Below are positions 1 through 12,238 of a stretch of 64,000 nt of DNA, piece by piece (positions within the stretch are counted from its first letter, which is position 1; each line of letters begins with the position of its first letter). The translations under genes were made by a program, and so were the position numbers. Location: assembly GCA_038496445.1 (NCBI GenBank), contig JALMLS010000138.1:292270-356269 (forward strand), given 5' to 3'. Source of the DNA: Trichosphaerium sp. ATCC 40318 (taxonomy: Eukaryota; Discosea; Flabellinia; Trichosidae). Below the pieces are notes generated by a model, which was not told the DNA's origin, did no database searches, and saw only the letters and a list, made by a program, of their open reading frames with translations.

Positions 1-194
1 ACCCTCCACATTCCCAGTAAAACGGGCATGGATTTGACCTGAAATAACGTTGGCGCTACTTCAGCTTTTTCGGGACGGTTTGTGAACATAGGTAACCCTT
101 TGCAACTCTGGCTATACCATTAGTGTATCCTTATATAGTACTTACGCGAGCATTCGGCCAGAAAGTCACGCGTGCTACGAATTGGGTGTTACAT

Positions 195-640
195 GAGATT
201 AATTTATCAGAAACAAAAGTAACAGATGATGGGATTAAAGGTGTTATCACGTGTACACAATATAAAACTGAGCTGTTGCAAATCAATAACAGATGAAGGT
301 ATTAAAGCACTGGAAATGTATACGATATTAATTTAGAACATTGATTGTAACTGACGAGGATAGACTAACACATACCATATCACTGTCATATTGAGAACAT
401 ATAACAGACGAAGCATGAAAGCATTAGTAGGTATCATATTGGGTGGTTGTAAATACATAACAGACAAGCACTAAAGCACTAACCAACGCATATGATGTTT
501 CTTTACAAGGAACAAACAATTTACGAGATACAGGTTTGGGCATTAGCGGAGTGTACCAATTATTCGTTTGAGTGATTGTGCAGTAACATGTGTGCTTCAT
601 TGGAGTATCTAAGACATAACTCATCAGTCGTTTAAATTAC
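195..640 (+). pseudogene. Decayed F-box/LRR family gene fragment
   Basis: Broken remains of leucine-rich repeats like those in the two intact F-box/LRR genes at 44.0-45.3 and 57.9-59.2 kb. From base 195 the plus strand reads EINLSETKVTDDGIKG, then near 288 ITDEGIKAL, near 349 VTDE, then further TDE/KALVG and ITD pieces, and DVSLQGTNNLRDTG near 500. The pieces lie in different frames, separated by stops and small indels. Spacing near 70-75 bases matches one 23-24-residue repeat. No F-box start is visible in the window, so the 5' part may lie upstream of or within the first 190 bases. No product is expected. Confidence 0.8.
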
Positions 641-641
641 T

Positions 642-1648
642 ACAAACTAAAATACACAAAAAAAAATGTGCAAACGGAAAATGTTGTGGTCACTTTGCAC
701 CCCAAAGTTCAACTTTTAACTAATCACACTTGTGATTGTAATAATAAACAGTAACGTTATACTTCAAACGTAGATACACTTCTATTAATTTTTTTATTTG
801 GTGATTAAGTGAACAAACACTGCGTTTCTCTTTTTGAACAAAAACAAAAAACTTAAAAAAGCATCTTATTATTGTTCGAAAAGAATTGAATGTCAGAGTT
901 CGCTGTCATAAGCTGGGCTTCGTAAAATCTAGTTTTGGAAAACCATTGTGGCATCTAATTCGTAGCAATGAGATTGGCAAGCAGCGGTACATTGGTATGC
1001 AGTCCTAGAGATGGAACGTGAGTTTTTTTTAAATGTCTAAAAAAAAAAAGAAAAGCGTTCAACGATGTGGTAACGCTAGAAAACTCTTTTTTTCTTCAAT
1101 ATTGAGCGAGATATCTTACATATCAGTACAGTAGTAAACATCTAAATAGTACATAAGCACAACGAAACCAAACATAGAGAAAAATGATACAGAAAAAAAA
1201 AAAAAAAAAAAAAGAAAAAAGATATTTCTAATTTGTTCCCGTTTTAATCGAGACAATAACGAGATATTAACTCGTTTACGCTATAGCGTGCTTTGAGTAT
1301 ACTCATTATAGTGGCTGAACGACATGTATTTTAAAAACAAAGAGGTAACCGCGTTTAAGGCGTATGAACGTACGTTCTTTTGTTTGTCCTACTTTGTTAC
1401 AGAGTGGTGGGGTGTTACCAGTCTCATCAAATTCACCAGAGTCAGGAAGACAAAGACGACCTCCTTTAGCTTTCAAATGAGCGCATTGTCTAATATAAAA
1501 GTGAGTCTCTACGCCCAAACAACGACAAAAACGCGAAAGGAAAAAAAAAGATAATCAAAATTGAAATTAAATAATCACGTGATATCAAAACGACGTCTTC
1601 AAAAGAAGAAAGAACAAGATATCCTAAGCAAAGGGCAAATTATTTTGT
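642..1648. other. Intergenic stretch, no gene recognised
   Basis: AT-rich sequence with A-runs (a long one near 1192-1213). Open frames here show no family features, and no splice-linked coding series was found. A TCACGTGA octamer lies at 1575-1582. Confidence 0.5.
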
Positions 1649-1888
1649 TCAAAATGCGTACTCTACTGTTTGGACGAGAGCGTGTCTTTGGGCATCATTA
1701 CAGGCATCCATGAAGCTTTCGCAGCTGGTGGAGATACCACAACCGGAGACGACAGTTTCGTTACATGAGAAAAGAGCCAATGGTGGTCTCTCTGGAGGGA
1801 AGGTAATAGTTGCGGTTTCTGGTTCGAAGTAGTTCGAGGCAGAAGCGAACGCAATGGCGGCAACAAGAAGTAATAAAAGATATTTCAT
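1649..1888 (-). CDS. Small secreted cysteine-containing protein
   Basis: A single-exon frame of 79 residues. I start it at the methionine at 1888 rather than the longer frame from 1966, because this gives a clean signal peptide (MKYLLLLLVAAIAFASAS) directly at the N terminus. The mature part is about 60 residues with four cysteines (in SCNET, GCGIS, TSCES, ACND), enough for two disulfides, and a proline-rich stretch (FPPERPPLAL). The family is not recognised. It is probably exported; the function is unknown. Confidence 0.55.
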   Translation of the reverse strand: MKYLLLLLVAAIAFASASNYFEPETATITFPPERPPLALFSCNETVVSGCGISTSCESFMDACNDAQRHALVQTVEYAF

Positions 1889-2823
1889 AGCAGTAGAGTT
1901 ATCTAGATATGAGACGAGCTGTTGTTGTAACTTGTTTTGACTTGCTGTAAAAAAGTGAACATTCACGTTTTGGCTAGATTCACAATCTGATCTTTCAAAG
2001 GTGATATACAGTATTCTGAAGCCTTGGAATTGTATTTATTCGGTATTTAAGGTGATACGTAATCTCGAAGCCAATTTTTTTTGTGGTCAGAATTACTACA
2101 AGTATTTCAAGCCTCAAAGCAACAGATTGTCAACGAGTCATCGCTCCCACGCTGAACTAACGCTGATATATTACAGTTAACCTATCGACTCCTTTTGCGA
2201 TAATAGTACAACACAAACAATTGTCAATTAGCGCTTAAATTATCACATGTGCTATGTAAAAATGCTTTCAAGCAAAATTTATTTCGCAGTCGCAAACAAA
2301 AGCCAAAACCCTTTCCGGAATACTAATGGTGCCAGTACGCAATCAAGGCTTACTTTCGGACTTGACAACAGCGAAAAACTTTCTTACCTTGACCACCGGG
2401 ATAGTGTAGAGCTGTTTACAGTAGCGAGTGAAGTTGAAAAAACATTCCTAAATGCTCACGTGAGGAGTTAAAAGTTGTTTTTACATTTGACATATACCAC
2501 TGACTTGGTAAGCTCCTTTAGTGTGCTGCCTTGTCGTACATGACAGCTTGTTAGTTTTTTCTCAACATTCGCATGTTCTCTTTTTGGAGTTGCAGCCTTC
2601 GTTTTCAACAATGCATGAACGTTTTAGTCACGAAGTGCTTTTTTTTTTTTGGAAAAGCACCAAAACTTTGGGCTTTTTTCGGCAGCAATGGGCACGTAAA
2701 TTAATAAACTACAAACCAACCCGTTTACAAATCACATGAGAAGCAAGCGACTACTCGTGAAAGGCAAACAAAGCATCGTTTTATAAATAGTCCAAAATAA
2801 TTTGCTTACATGTGTACAGTCTA
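1889..2823. other. Intergenic stretch, no gene recognised
   Basis: Two plus-strand open frames of about 70 codons (2247-2471, 2521-2739) show no signal peptide, domain or splice-linked continuation that would make them convincing genes. Confidence 0.4.
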
Positions 2824-4045
2824 TCAATTTCCGAATATCAGAGCAGCTGCATAAGCACATGGTGCAAATATGAATATCAAAGGGATAACAAGGAATATGA
2901 CACCAGCAAGTTGAAGTCCTCGTATACCTGACAAGGGTTAGTTAACTGAAAAACAAAAAAGGAAAATAAAACCAACGATTTAAATGCATTAACAGTACCT
3001 GTCTTTCTCATTTGAAAGTATATTTGAGGAGGTTCTGTCTCAGTACCGTCCGTTACTAGTCTTATTCTAAGAGAGAACTCTGTCGGTGACTGTGAAAGAG
3101 AGTGAGAACGAAAGTTTTGAAGGCGAAACTGAAAAAAGACAAAAAGCACTTACAGAATAAACATTCCTTTTGAACGCTGTTGAGGAAAAATCCTGGGTTG
3201 CTGTACGCTTACAACTTGCTGTAATACATCCTGTTTCTCTATTATCCACATAGGAGAAAGATTTTCCTTCTGGTACAGCGTTTCTAATACTTGTAAAAGT
3301 AGGAGCTAAGATGGGTTTAGTTGAAGTTGTGCATTTGCTCCAAAAAAAAAAAAATGAAAAGATCATACTGCTGATGAAAATCGATGTAGCCAATACCAAC
3401 TCTGTTCGTGATAAACCATTAATGGTTGAAGATACTCTACCTACAGTACATTTTAAGGCTCTATAGATTGGAACGGTTTGCAACAACAAAAGCTGTCAAA
3501 GTGGTAGTTTTCGCTGTCAATTCGCTCGTTTTCGACCAACGACGCTGTGTTAGGCGAAATAAGGCAATAAATAAATTCGGCTTATTGGAGGTATGTTGGG
3601 GGTCGAGAATCACAAGGCGTACCCTCTATTACTGCGTCGCGTGGGTAAAGGTACGTCGCCTTAAACCTTTTTCCAGATTTACTAGAGTCTAAAAACACGT
3701 CAAAGTCGCCTGAAACCTCTTGTGGTTCTGTCACATCAGGGCAGGTTGGGTTTTGTGCTGTTAATGGTACAGAAACGTATGTCGGGTTTGTTGTGTTATC
3801 AACAGGGCACAACGGTATGCTATTCGTTTCTTAATATTGGTTTTAAACAAGTTTGGAAAGTACGCGTAATAAGGTGTTTCATTCGTTCCAAGGCTTCCAA
3901 TAACGACTAATGGTATTCCTAAAAACACTGTTAGCGCTTTTGGAGCAGTTTAAAGTATTGTACCTATAATAAGGCAAACAGGGAGTAGAATGACTCCAAT
4001 GACGATCATTATCATCCAGGCACCACAAGCATGACCGCAGAACAT
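2824..4045 (-). CDS. Membrane protein of unknown function, multi-exon
   Basis: Several minus-strand exons can be chained. The first (start 4045, MFCGHACGAWMIMIVIGVIL) holds a transmembrane segment and ends at a GTACAA donor. A middle exon carries NTTNPTYVSVPLTAQ and a cysteine-containing segment. Another covers about 3150-3330 (VDNRETGCITASCKR). The last two join via a CTAAC branch site and TTGTCAG acceptor and finish with a second hydrophobic helix (LQLAGVIFLVIPLIFIFAP) before a stop at 2824. The pattern suggests a two-pass protein with a lumenal or extracellular loop containing cysteines. The exon junctions between about 3330 and 3600 are not resolved, and this could be two genes. No family recognised. 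Confidence 0.45.
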
Positions 4046-4140
4046 TGTAGGCTACTGTGGTTCTCTTGACACAATAGAAAAAAAAAAAAAGCGACAGTTA
4101 AGTCAGATTTTGGACATTTGTTTAAGGGGCACCAAAACTA

Positions 4141-7100
4141 ATGAGTGAAACCCAGGTGCGGTTGAATATATACGATCTATATGAGCTTCGTAAGCTCAAT
4201 AAATTTGCTCTACCACTCGGGTTTGGAGCTTTTCATAGCGGTGTAGAAGGTAAGTTAATAATATCACGTGACTTGAGATAAAACACGTGTACTTCAACCA
4301 TACTCTATCGAAAAAATAGGCCGGCGTTTTTTGGTTTTTGTTTGTTTTTTTTTTTTGATTTAGGGCTCACAATGTAAAATTCTAAGCCGGAGGTTTGTTT
4401 ATTGTAAATTTGAGCGTTTATAAGTACTCATAACAAGTTGTTTGTATTTATTATTACTTTTATAGTCTTTGGTCTGGAGTTTAGCTTTGGTTTCCCTCAT
4501 GGTACGCTTGTTTTTTTAATAGTATAAATGATGACATACAAGTCCGGGGAAAGCGGATTATTGGAGAAAAAAAAAAGCCCAAACTTGTCCCCATGTTCTT
4601 TCATATTTGTTTTCAAAATTAGATGGTTTTTTTAAAATCTAGTTGTAACAAAGGAATGACATTCCTGCTTTGTCTTTCGGGTTGATTTTGCGTAAGATGA
4701 TTTTATAACTTACTTTAATTGTATCAAGGTGTATTCGCTATTCAACCACGGACGGCGCCTAATGCTAGGTTTAAGACGTCGATAAAAATGGGCAAAGTAA
4801 GTTTGTTTAGTATTTTTTTTTTTTGATTTTTTTTTAAATCTATTTGCGTGTTGTCTCTCTTTGGTGTATGTACTTTAATGCAATTTTGTTTTCTGTTTTG
4901 AATTACTCCTTTTGTAATAAAAACCGATAGCACAAGTGATTTAGTTTTTTGTATTCAAAGAGAAGATCAAACAAGATCAAAATGACGGCATATCAATACT
5001 TCCGGTTTTTTTTCAAGTCGTATTTCTTTTAATACTCCGTTCTTACACTTCACGTGATATTAATACCGTTACTAATTATATTATTCAATAGATAAATTTA
5101 CAACGTACCCGTGTAAAAGAATTACTAGTCACAGCAAGGTACGCCATAGATTATTTCTTTGAAGTTTGGGTTTTATCGAATCGTACAATCGAAAAAAAAA
5201 AATCGGTTAGTTTCGCGATTTTAAAAGGAACCTTATTGGGAAATTTATCCTTAATTTATCGTTATACAAGCGCTGTGACACGATTAATACTATTTCTTTT
5301 GATTTTAATTGAGAATTTTTCTGATAACATCGCAATAAAGGGATTGCTTTCCTCCGGAAGATTATCATATTCTAAACAAGAATTGTCATCATTTCTGTGA
5401 CTTGGTTTGTCAGTTACTTGTAAATAAGAGCATACCAAAATACCTAAATAAGCTGCCTAAATTCGTATCATATTTCGCTACACTTATACCAACAGAGAAA
5501 CTAGCACCGGTAAGAAACCAACCAAAAAACAAAAAAAAAAAAAAAAGGAAGCCAAGGAAAATCTCATCCCTTCTTTTTGTCCTCACCTCTACAAAACAAA
5601 AATCATACCACCTTTATAGAATATGTAACGTTTTAACGCACAAGAGCGTAAAAACGTTCTCGCTAGATTTGAAAGTTTGACACTCGATATATCACGTGAT
5701 TGTTAACAAAAAGAACCTAGACAATACCGAGTGGCGATAAGGAAGAACTTGCTACTTATGATGCCTTTGCGTATTTCACGTCATCAGACGAAGATGATGA
5801 TGAGAGCGATTTATTTTCGCCTCCACAGGTTACAGACGAAGATATATTCGGAACGCAAGACACAGAAACAGAGGTATTTTTTGTCTTTCAAACATTTTCA
5901 CTGAAGTTAAACACGACACTCATTCTTTTTGGTTTAGGAGGGAGAGAGTTTTATGGATTTTGTTCAATTTCTTGAAATAGAACGTAATAAATATAAGGAA
6001 GAAAATAATGAAGAAGTAAGCACAGTAAGTAAGAAAGAGAGTAAGAAGGAAAGTAAGAAAACAGCCAAAAAAGCAGCAAAATTATCTAAAAAATCTGAAA
6101 TGGGCGGAAGCTTCTTTTTAAAGAAGAAGAATAGAAAAAATAGATCTTATTCTGTTGGACTTGGTGCAGATTATAATGGAAAGAAACATTCAAGAAAGTC
6201 AGGATCATGGGATGGATCAGAAAGGAATCGCATTGCAAAACCTAAATTTAAAAGCGGTTTTAAGTCATGTGATGCCTCTTCAGAGTCAGAAGAAGAATCT
6301 CCTCCAAAGTCATTTGCTGAACGAAAACATGCTACACACTCTAAACTAGTATGTATCAAGTGCATATTCGCATATTTAATTCCTATTAGATTGCTTCGAG
6401 ACGACATACAACGTCAAATGATTCAAAGATAAAATTTGATTCAACAGTTTTAGACACTTCTTCGAGGTCTTCACCAAGAAAACGAAGAGTGCGCTCCAGG
6501 TGTATGAAAGATATCGCTTCTAACATTCCACACAGACTACTTCTGGAAATGTTGGCTCTCCTCTGAGATCAAAGCTTGTAAAGAGTCCACCAAGAAGCAG
6601 AAAAGAAATCCAAAAAATGAAAAAGGTACATTTACATTTAGAAGAAAAAAATCCTCATGTTATGATTCTCCGAAGGTAATGCGCGCTAAATCTAATGAGC
6701 GTAAAAAATCCAAAGATAAGGGATATGATCTTAATGATAGAGAGTTATTCTCCGCACCACTGGGAAAGGTATAAAAAAAAAAGTCAATTCAGTTTTTGGC
6801 TTCATTTTCCTTCCGTCACTTCCCTCCTAACCTATTCATGTGCTAGAAGGCTAAACATGGTACTGGTACAAGAGGATTTTTGGAGTTTTCTAAGCCAGAA
6901 ATAAATTATCAAGTGACACGTATAACAAAGAAAACACCTGTAAGAACAATGAAGTTTGTTTATGAATGTGATATTTATCTTCATAATATCACCGATGAAG
7001 ATCAAGAGCTCGCTCATGTTTTACGTCAACTTTCTAAAGAGATACCTAATCAAGATGGTAAACTCATTGCGTTAAATACAATGGTACAAATCATTTCAAA

Positions 7101-9108
7101 AAAGAACACAAAAAAGATCCAACATCAATCTTTGTGATTTTTTTTTCAACTTTCAGTTTCTAATTCCGGCTCAGGGCACTCCAATTAAGCAAGATTTGAA
7201 AATGAAGAAGATTAAAGATCAGACAATCGTTCTACAAAAGGATGAAACATATAACCAAATACATTCAAAGAGCATGCCAAACTTTCAATCGCAAATGTCT
7301 AAAGAGTTATCACAATATAATTCATCTCCACCAACGACGAGTAACAAACGCACAATACCTGATTCAATGTATATAGACGATTCATCATCATCGTCATCTG
7401 AAGAGGATGCACCTAAAAATAAAGAAGAGAAGGAAGAAAAAGATAAAAACGAAGAAGAAGATGTCGATTTTTCTCTGTTCTTGCTCAAAAAGAAGCCAGA
7501 GACAAGAATTAAGAGTTACATCTCTACTTTGAGGTATGAACTGCTGGCATTTATTTCAACTATGCGCAAGCATAGTGTATTGTCATTGAAGCCATCTTCT
7601 ACTCAAAAGGGAGGAGCTTCCATTGACTTAAAGCAAAACTATTTTGTTGTCTTTCTAATACCTGGTAGTAACTCTACAATGTCCGAGCTTGCTAGTATAT
7701 CGCAAATATCTATACAAGCTGGCGGAAGCGATTCCGAGCAAAATATTATTCCAAGTAGTCAAGCAGTCACTGAATTTGTCAACTTTTTGTCATGCACAGT
7801 CGAACCTAGTGCTCCAGGTACGCAAAAAAATATAAATTCAAAAAAAAAAAGACTTTTATTAAATTCGTCTTGCCAAACCATACGCCAACACGTGGTTGTT
7901 GTGATTGTTACCTCAATTCCGTTTGTTTCATATGTATCCATTGTTTTTTCTAATTAATATCCACGTGATTGTTAGAGGGAGTGAAAATAGCTAACCTTTT
8001 TTTTAGAGCCTGAGCCTGAAGAAATTAAACAAGATGACGGTTCTGGAAAGTATGTGACACCGTCAGTGAAGGAACTACGTGCGGTAATAGAACGTGCTAT
8101 ATTAGCAGATTCAAGTGATTCACAAAGTCCACACCGTCGACCACATCCTGAGCGCTCAGAGCGCCCAAAACGGACAAAGAGTCCAATAAGACCTATTAAA
8201 GTTTCTCAGTATAGATCACTTTCGTGTATGGACCTTAGACAGTCTGCACCTCTTCCAGGTCCTATAGAAATAAAACCAAAGAAGAAAAAACATCAAAGAG
8301 CGAGAAGAATGAGAAAAACGTTTTCAAGATCAGAAAATAAGGTCAAACAAACTATCCAAAAAAAAACAAAAACATCCAAAAAAAAAAATCTCGTTTTACT
8401 TTTTTAATTATCACGTGATAAGCTCAGAAAGTTTTTATTTCAACAATGTGATTCTTATAAGAGATATCAGGCCAAAAAATCAGGAGAAAAATCAAATATC
8501 GAGGGAATCAAAGGACATACACGTCTGAGAAGGTAACCACTTGTTATTTTTTTTTATTACCTAATTTTTCTCATCTCTAACCGTCTTTCTTCTCAGATCA
8601 TCTGTTGATTCTTCTGTGTGCGTAATAAAGATACGATAAGCTTTAACTTACAAGTGATAATTAGTACAAAACCACCAAACGGGCAGCAAAAAGCTTTGGT
8701 CCACGAAATTCAACAGCGAGGAAGAAGAATAAGAATGAGAAGTATATCACTCGGAAGACCAATGTCAAATAGTGTTGTTTCGAATGATAGGTAAAATATC
8801 ACAAGGATAACTATTTCTTACTAACACTTCTTTCGGAGCTCTGATGCGTTCGTTGACTCGACAGGAGTGACAAATTACAGAGGTTTGTCTTCTTCAAATG
8901 ACTCATCACCAAGTAAGTGACTTGTGCTATTAATTGGTTCTATTGAATAACAAAATTATAAGGACGCATAAGAATGAGGTTTGGATCAGTATCTGCTGGA
9001 TCTGATTCATCTGAATCAAGTAAATTTGTAGATTCAAAAGAAGCTTTTAAAGTACGATGCAAAAAAAAAACAAAAAAAACAAAAAAAAAAGATTCATTTT
9101 CTTCTTGA
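4141..9108 (+). CDS. PPPDE (DeSI-like) peptidase with long disordered tail
   Basis: The N-terminal third is a PPPDE domain as in DeSI-type desumoylating/deubiquitinating cysteine peptidases. Exons 4141-4249, 4466-4501, 4729-4796, 5092-5138 and 5341-5509 join in phase. They give NIYDLYEL, the catalytic histidine in FHSGVEV, VFGLEFSFGFPHG, and the catalytic cysteine in ILNKNCHHFCDLVCQLL, all in the family order. A strong donor at 5510 (CCG/GTAAGA) links in phase 0 to 5721-5873 and 5938-6348, then to many more exons rich in Ser, Lys, Arg and Asp/Glu (SSSSSSEEDAPKN near 7390; RIRMRSISLGRPMSNS near 8730; RIRMRFGSVSAGSDSS near 8965). The tail is unusual: DeSI proteins are normally under 200 residues. 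Splice choices between 6430 and 6720 and after 8330 are uncertain, and a separate downstream gene cannot be excluded. If the intron at 5510 is retained, the protein would stop at 5680. Confidence 0.7.
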
Positions 9109-9639
9109 GAACGATGTCAACATCACGTGAGGCTTCACGTGTATTTTTTAATTTTAATCAAACTCTCTGCCCATAACACTGTTTTATGAAGCATACTAGA
9201 TATTACTGTTACGAAAAAGGGTTGCAAATTGAGCAGTTTTTTTTTTCTTTCTTTCAAAGCCGAGTTACCAATGAAGTTGTAAACTTTTTTGTTCTTCAAT
9301 TTACTAATGCGCTATTTTAGCATGTACTGCCACTGATTAGAAAAGCTAATAGACATGAATGAATCTTAGCAATTTTTTTAAATTTACTTGTAAAGAAAAA
9401 AACTGTGGCCGACATAAACCATACACGTGTGCATATTAAAAAAAAACCAAACTCAAGTTTAGTTAAAAAAAACAAAGTTGTAAGCTCATTACAGTCAAAT
9501 ACGGATGTAGGCTGGTCACAATACATCTAGACATTGCGTGACTATCATTAAAGTTGAAAGAAGTATAATTTTTCTATGGTAGGTGAGCTGGTCGCTTGTA
9601 ATTTACAGTGGAAGGTAAAGAGTTTTTTTATTGTTGTTT

Positions 9640-10431
9640 TTAGAGGTCATTTACAACGACAGCAGTGAGACTATTGTCGGCCAACAAGCCTTCTGCGAAA
9701 ACAGTGTAGATAAGACCAGCTTCAAGCGTAACACCAGGAAGAGCAAGAGCGACAGTATTTGTACCTGCAACACGTACTTCAAGGTCAAAAGTACCAGGAA
9801 GTAATTGAAGGTAAGATGACGCTTTTGTAAATGATATGGCCTTGAATAGAACGGGACCGCCCTTTACAGCAATATCTACTGAAGGTGCATCAGGTGACAA
9901 ATGAGCAAAGCGAACAGCAAGAAAACCCTGGAGTTAATAAGTAAGAATTAAATGATATTTTCTTTGCTTGTAAATAGTTGGTAACGTACGCTTCTTGGAA
10001 GTCTGTTATCATCCAAGAAAACAACAGGACGAATTGCAGCGAGTTTTCCAGCAGCAGCAACAGTGACAACTTGATCATTTGATGTATCAAATTCGCTGTA
10101 AAGAATCGTTAATTACTTGGCTTATTTTCCAACAAAACCATCAATGTTTCGTACTCAATTTGAATTACAACTGGGCCACCTTGTGCCATGACACTAACGT
10201 TGTATTTTGAAGCTGGTAGAGGAGCATATGCTGTAACACCTTTGAATCCGAGGCCTTTGAATACCTAGCGATGCGTTAGTGTTAAATCAACAACTGAAGA
10301 CATACAGCGAGACCATCTACAACAACGTTGACTCTAGGTGCATCAGGTGAAGCGTGAGCGAACCTGATAAGAGCGCAAGATGAAATACAAGCCAAAGAGA
10401 GTACAAGAGTAACAAGAGTAAGTGTGTTCAT
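9640..10431 (-). CDS. Secreted DUF4397 protein (copy 1)
   Basis: Four exons, 10306-10431, 10155-10264, 9990-10095 and 9640-9927, join in consistent phases to 209 residues. The signal peptide is MNTLTLVTLVLSLACISSC. Two tandem DUF4397 modules follow, each opening with the family signature: IRFAHASPDAPRVNV and VRFAHLSPDAPSVDI. DUF4397 is a beta-sandwich domain seen in many secreted and surface proteins; its biochemical role is not established. The gene pairs head-to-head with a homologue at 11243-12056 that has the same exon plan (first and third exons exactly equal in length), so the two are duplicates. Confidence 0.85.
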
Positions 10432-11242
10432 TGTGGTGGTTTTTTTTGATATAATGAACCAGTTCGGAAATTTGCTTCATTTTCATTTCTCCACGCTTTC
10501 TTATTTGCATAAATCCGGTAGAAATATGTTCCGAACGCATAAACCAGCTGTAAGGTGATGATGGCGTACACTTAAACGCTCTATCAGCTTCGGTAGATTT
10601 GTTCTGTGTACATTGTATTCTCCGTTTTAGAGCTGCGGTACAGGCACATGCACTTTGGGCTTAGTACTGTTTAGGTTGCATTTAGGAGGGTTGCTTGTAC
10701 ATAATAGGATGTTGCGATTTCCATATCTGGTGTTGGTAACAAAACAAGAGAGTTGCACTTGTAAATATCAATTGACTATTCAAACTATACTTTTTGTCTC
10801 TTAACGTACTCGCGGGTTAGAATGGGATATGCTTCAGTACATCATTTCAAGTTTGTTTCCATGTCAGTTCTTTAAAACGAGGTCTAGTCTTCTTTTTTTA
10901 GATTAAAGTTTTTCCGAAGGAATCCTTACTTTAGCTAGAGAAGAACTATATGTAACTCTGTAAGTTTTTATGGAACTTACACTTTTACTTGTTCCTGAGA
11001 ATTTTACTGACAAAGACGTTGAACATTCTTACCCATTTTAAGCTCCTTCTTTTTCTGAAAAGATAAAGTACAAAGCAAACAGTACTACTATTTAATCCAA
11101 GTTAAAAAGAGCAACGAAAGTTTTCGGAAGGAACACGGAGCAATTAATTACCGAAGATTTTCTTCAAATTAGGAGAAACGATTGACAAAAAATATCGAAA
11201 TTTCTAGTGACTTACCAACTTTCATTATCTCAAAACGTTAAC
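10432..11242. promoter_or_regulatory. Shared divergent upstream region of the DUF4397 pair
   Basis: About 810 bases separate the two start codons of the head-to-head DUF4397 genes, so both promoters must lie here. No clear TATA motif or operator could be singled out, and no gene is recognised within it. Confidence 0.5.
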
Positions 11243-12056
11243 ATGAACACACTTACTCTTGTTACTCTTGTACTCTCTTTAGCTTGTATTTCATCTTGCT
11301 CATTAGTAAGGTTTGCTCACGCTTCACCTGATGCACCTTCAGTTGACGTTATTGTAAACGGACAATTTGTAAGTGTAGTTTTGGTTTTATAGGCAAAAGA
11401 AAAAGCTAACAATATGACTCTTAGTTATTCAAAAACCTCGAGTTCAAAGGATTCACCGAATACTCTCCTGTGCTACCTGGAAAATACAACATTAGTATTG
11501 TTGCCTCCGGCACAACAGGTCCTGCTGTTCTTCAAGTCAAGTATGATACAATCAATTTGATTTCTTGCAGACTCTTTTAATTGCGTTCTAGCAACTATGA
11601 CGCCACAAGCACTGAAGTTATCACTGTAGCCGCTGCTGGAAAACTTGCAAAACTAGTTCCAGTTGTTATTATGGATGACAGAAGACTTCCAATAAGAGTA
11701 AGTATTAATCTCAGTTTATTGCGATAAACTCTTTCGGACATTAATCAAGACGGCTAACTTTTTTACGTCAGGGATATGTTGCTTTCCGTTTTGTACACCT
11801 TGTCTCCGATGCTCCAGCTGTAGATATTCTCGTGGGAGGAAAAAAATTCTTCGAGAGTGTTTCATTCAAAGAGTCAACAACATACGCCAGAGTAAGACCT
11901 GGTACTTTCGACATTCTAGTACTCGTTGCTGGTACCAATACTGTAGTTCTTGATGTTCCAGGTGTAAAGCTCGCTACTAATCGTATATACTCTGCGTATG
12001 CTGAAGGTTCACTTTATGAGGATACTGTCACTGCTGTATTGGAGGATGACCTTTAA
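11243..12056 (+). CDS. Secreted DUF4397 protein (copy 2)
   Basis: Exons 11243-11368, 11425-11540, 11592-11697 and 11772-12056 splice to 210 residues with phases 0, 2, 0. The signal peptide is identical in protein sequence to copy 1, followed by two DUF4397 modules (VRFAHASPDAPSVDVIV and FRFVHLVSDAPAVDILV). The exon-1 DNA is almost identical to that of copy 1, while later exons have diverged clearly, which points to recent sequence homogenisation or constraint at the 5' end. The protein is predicted to be secreted or surface-attached; no membrane anchor is visible. Confidence 0.85.
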
Positions 12057-12230
12057 GACAAAAAACAAATAAACTTATTGCAAGCTCTTTCGTTATACTT
12101 TGAGGTAAATCCTACCTCCATACTTTCAAAAACATTACCTACCCTTGAGAAACCTACAAACAATGATAGGTGTGTATACGCACAACCATCACAGTTATTT
12201 TCTTACGGACACTCCTTTCATCACGTGATA

Positions 12231-12238
12231 ATTCTTCC
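12231..12238. promoter_or_regulatory. TCACGTGA palindromic octamer
   Basis: One of many perfect copies in the window of the E-box-type palindrome, the kind of site bound by bHLH-zip or bZIP factors in other eukaryotes. Other copies are at 1575, 4264, 5050, 5692, 8411, 9123, 26504, 37099, 41754 and 44022. Binding here is an inference. Confidence 0.4.

Noticed and set aside
5402-5680. Separate 92-codon gene
   Set aside because: It is the catalytic-cysteine exon of the PPPDE gene plus unspliced intron.
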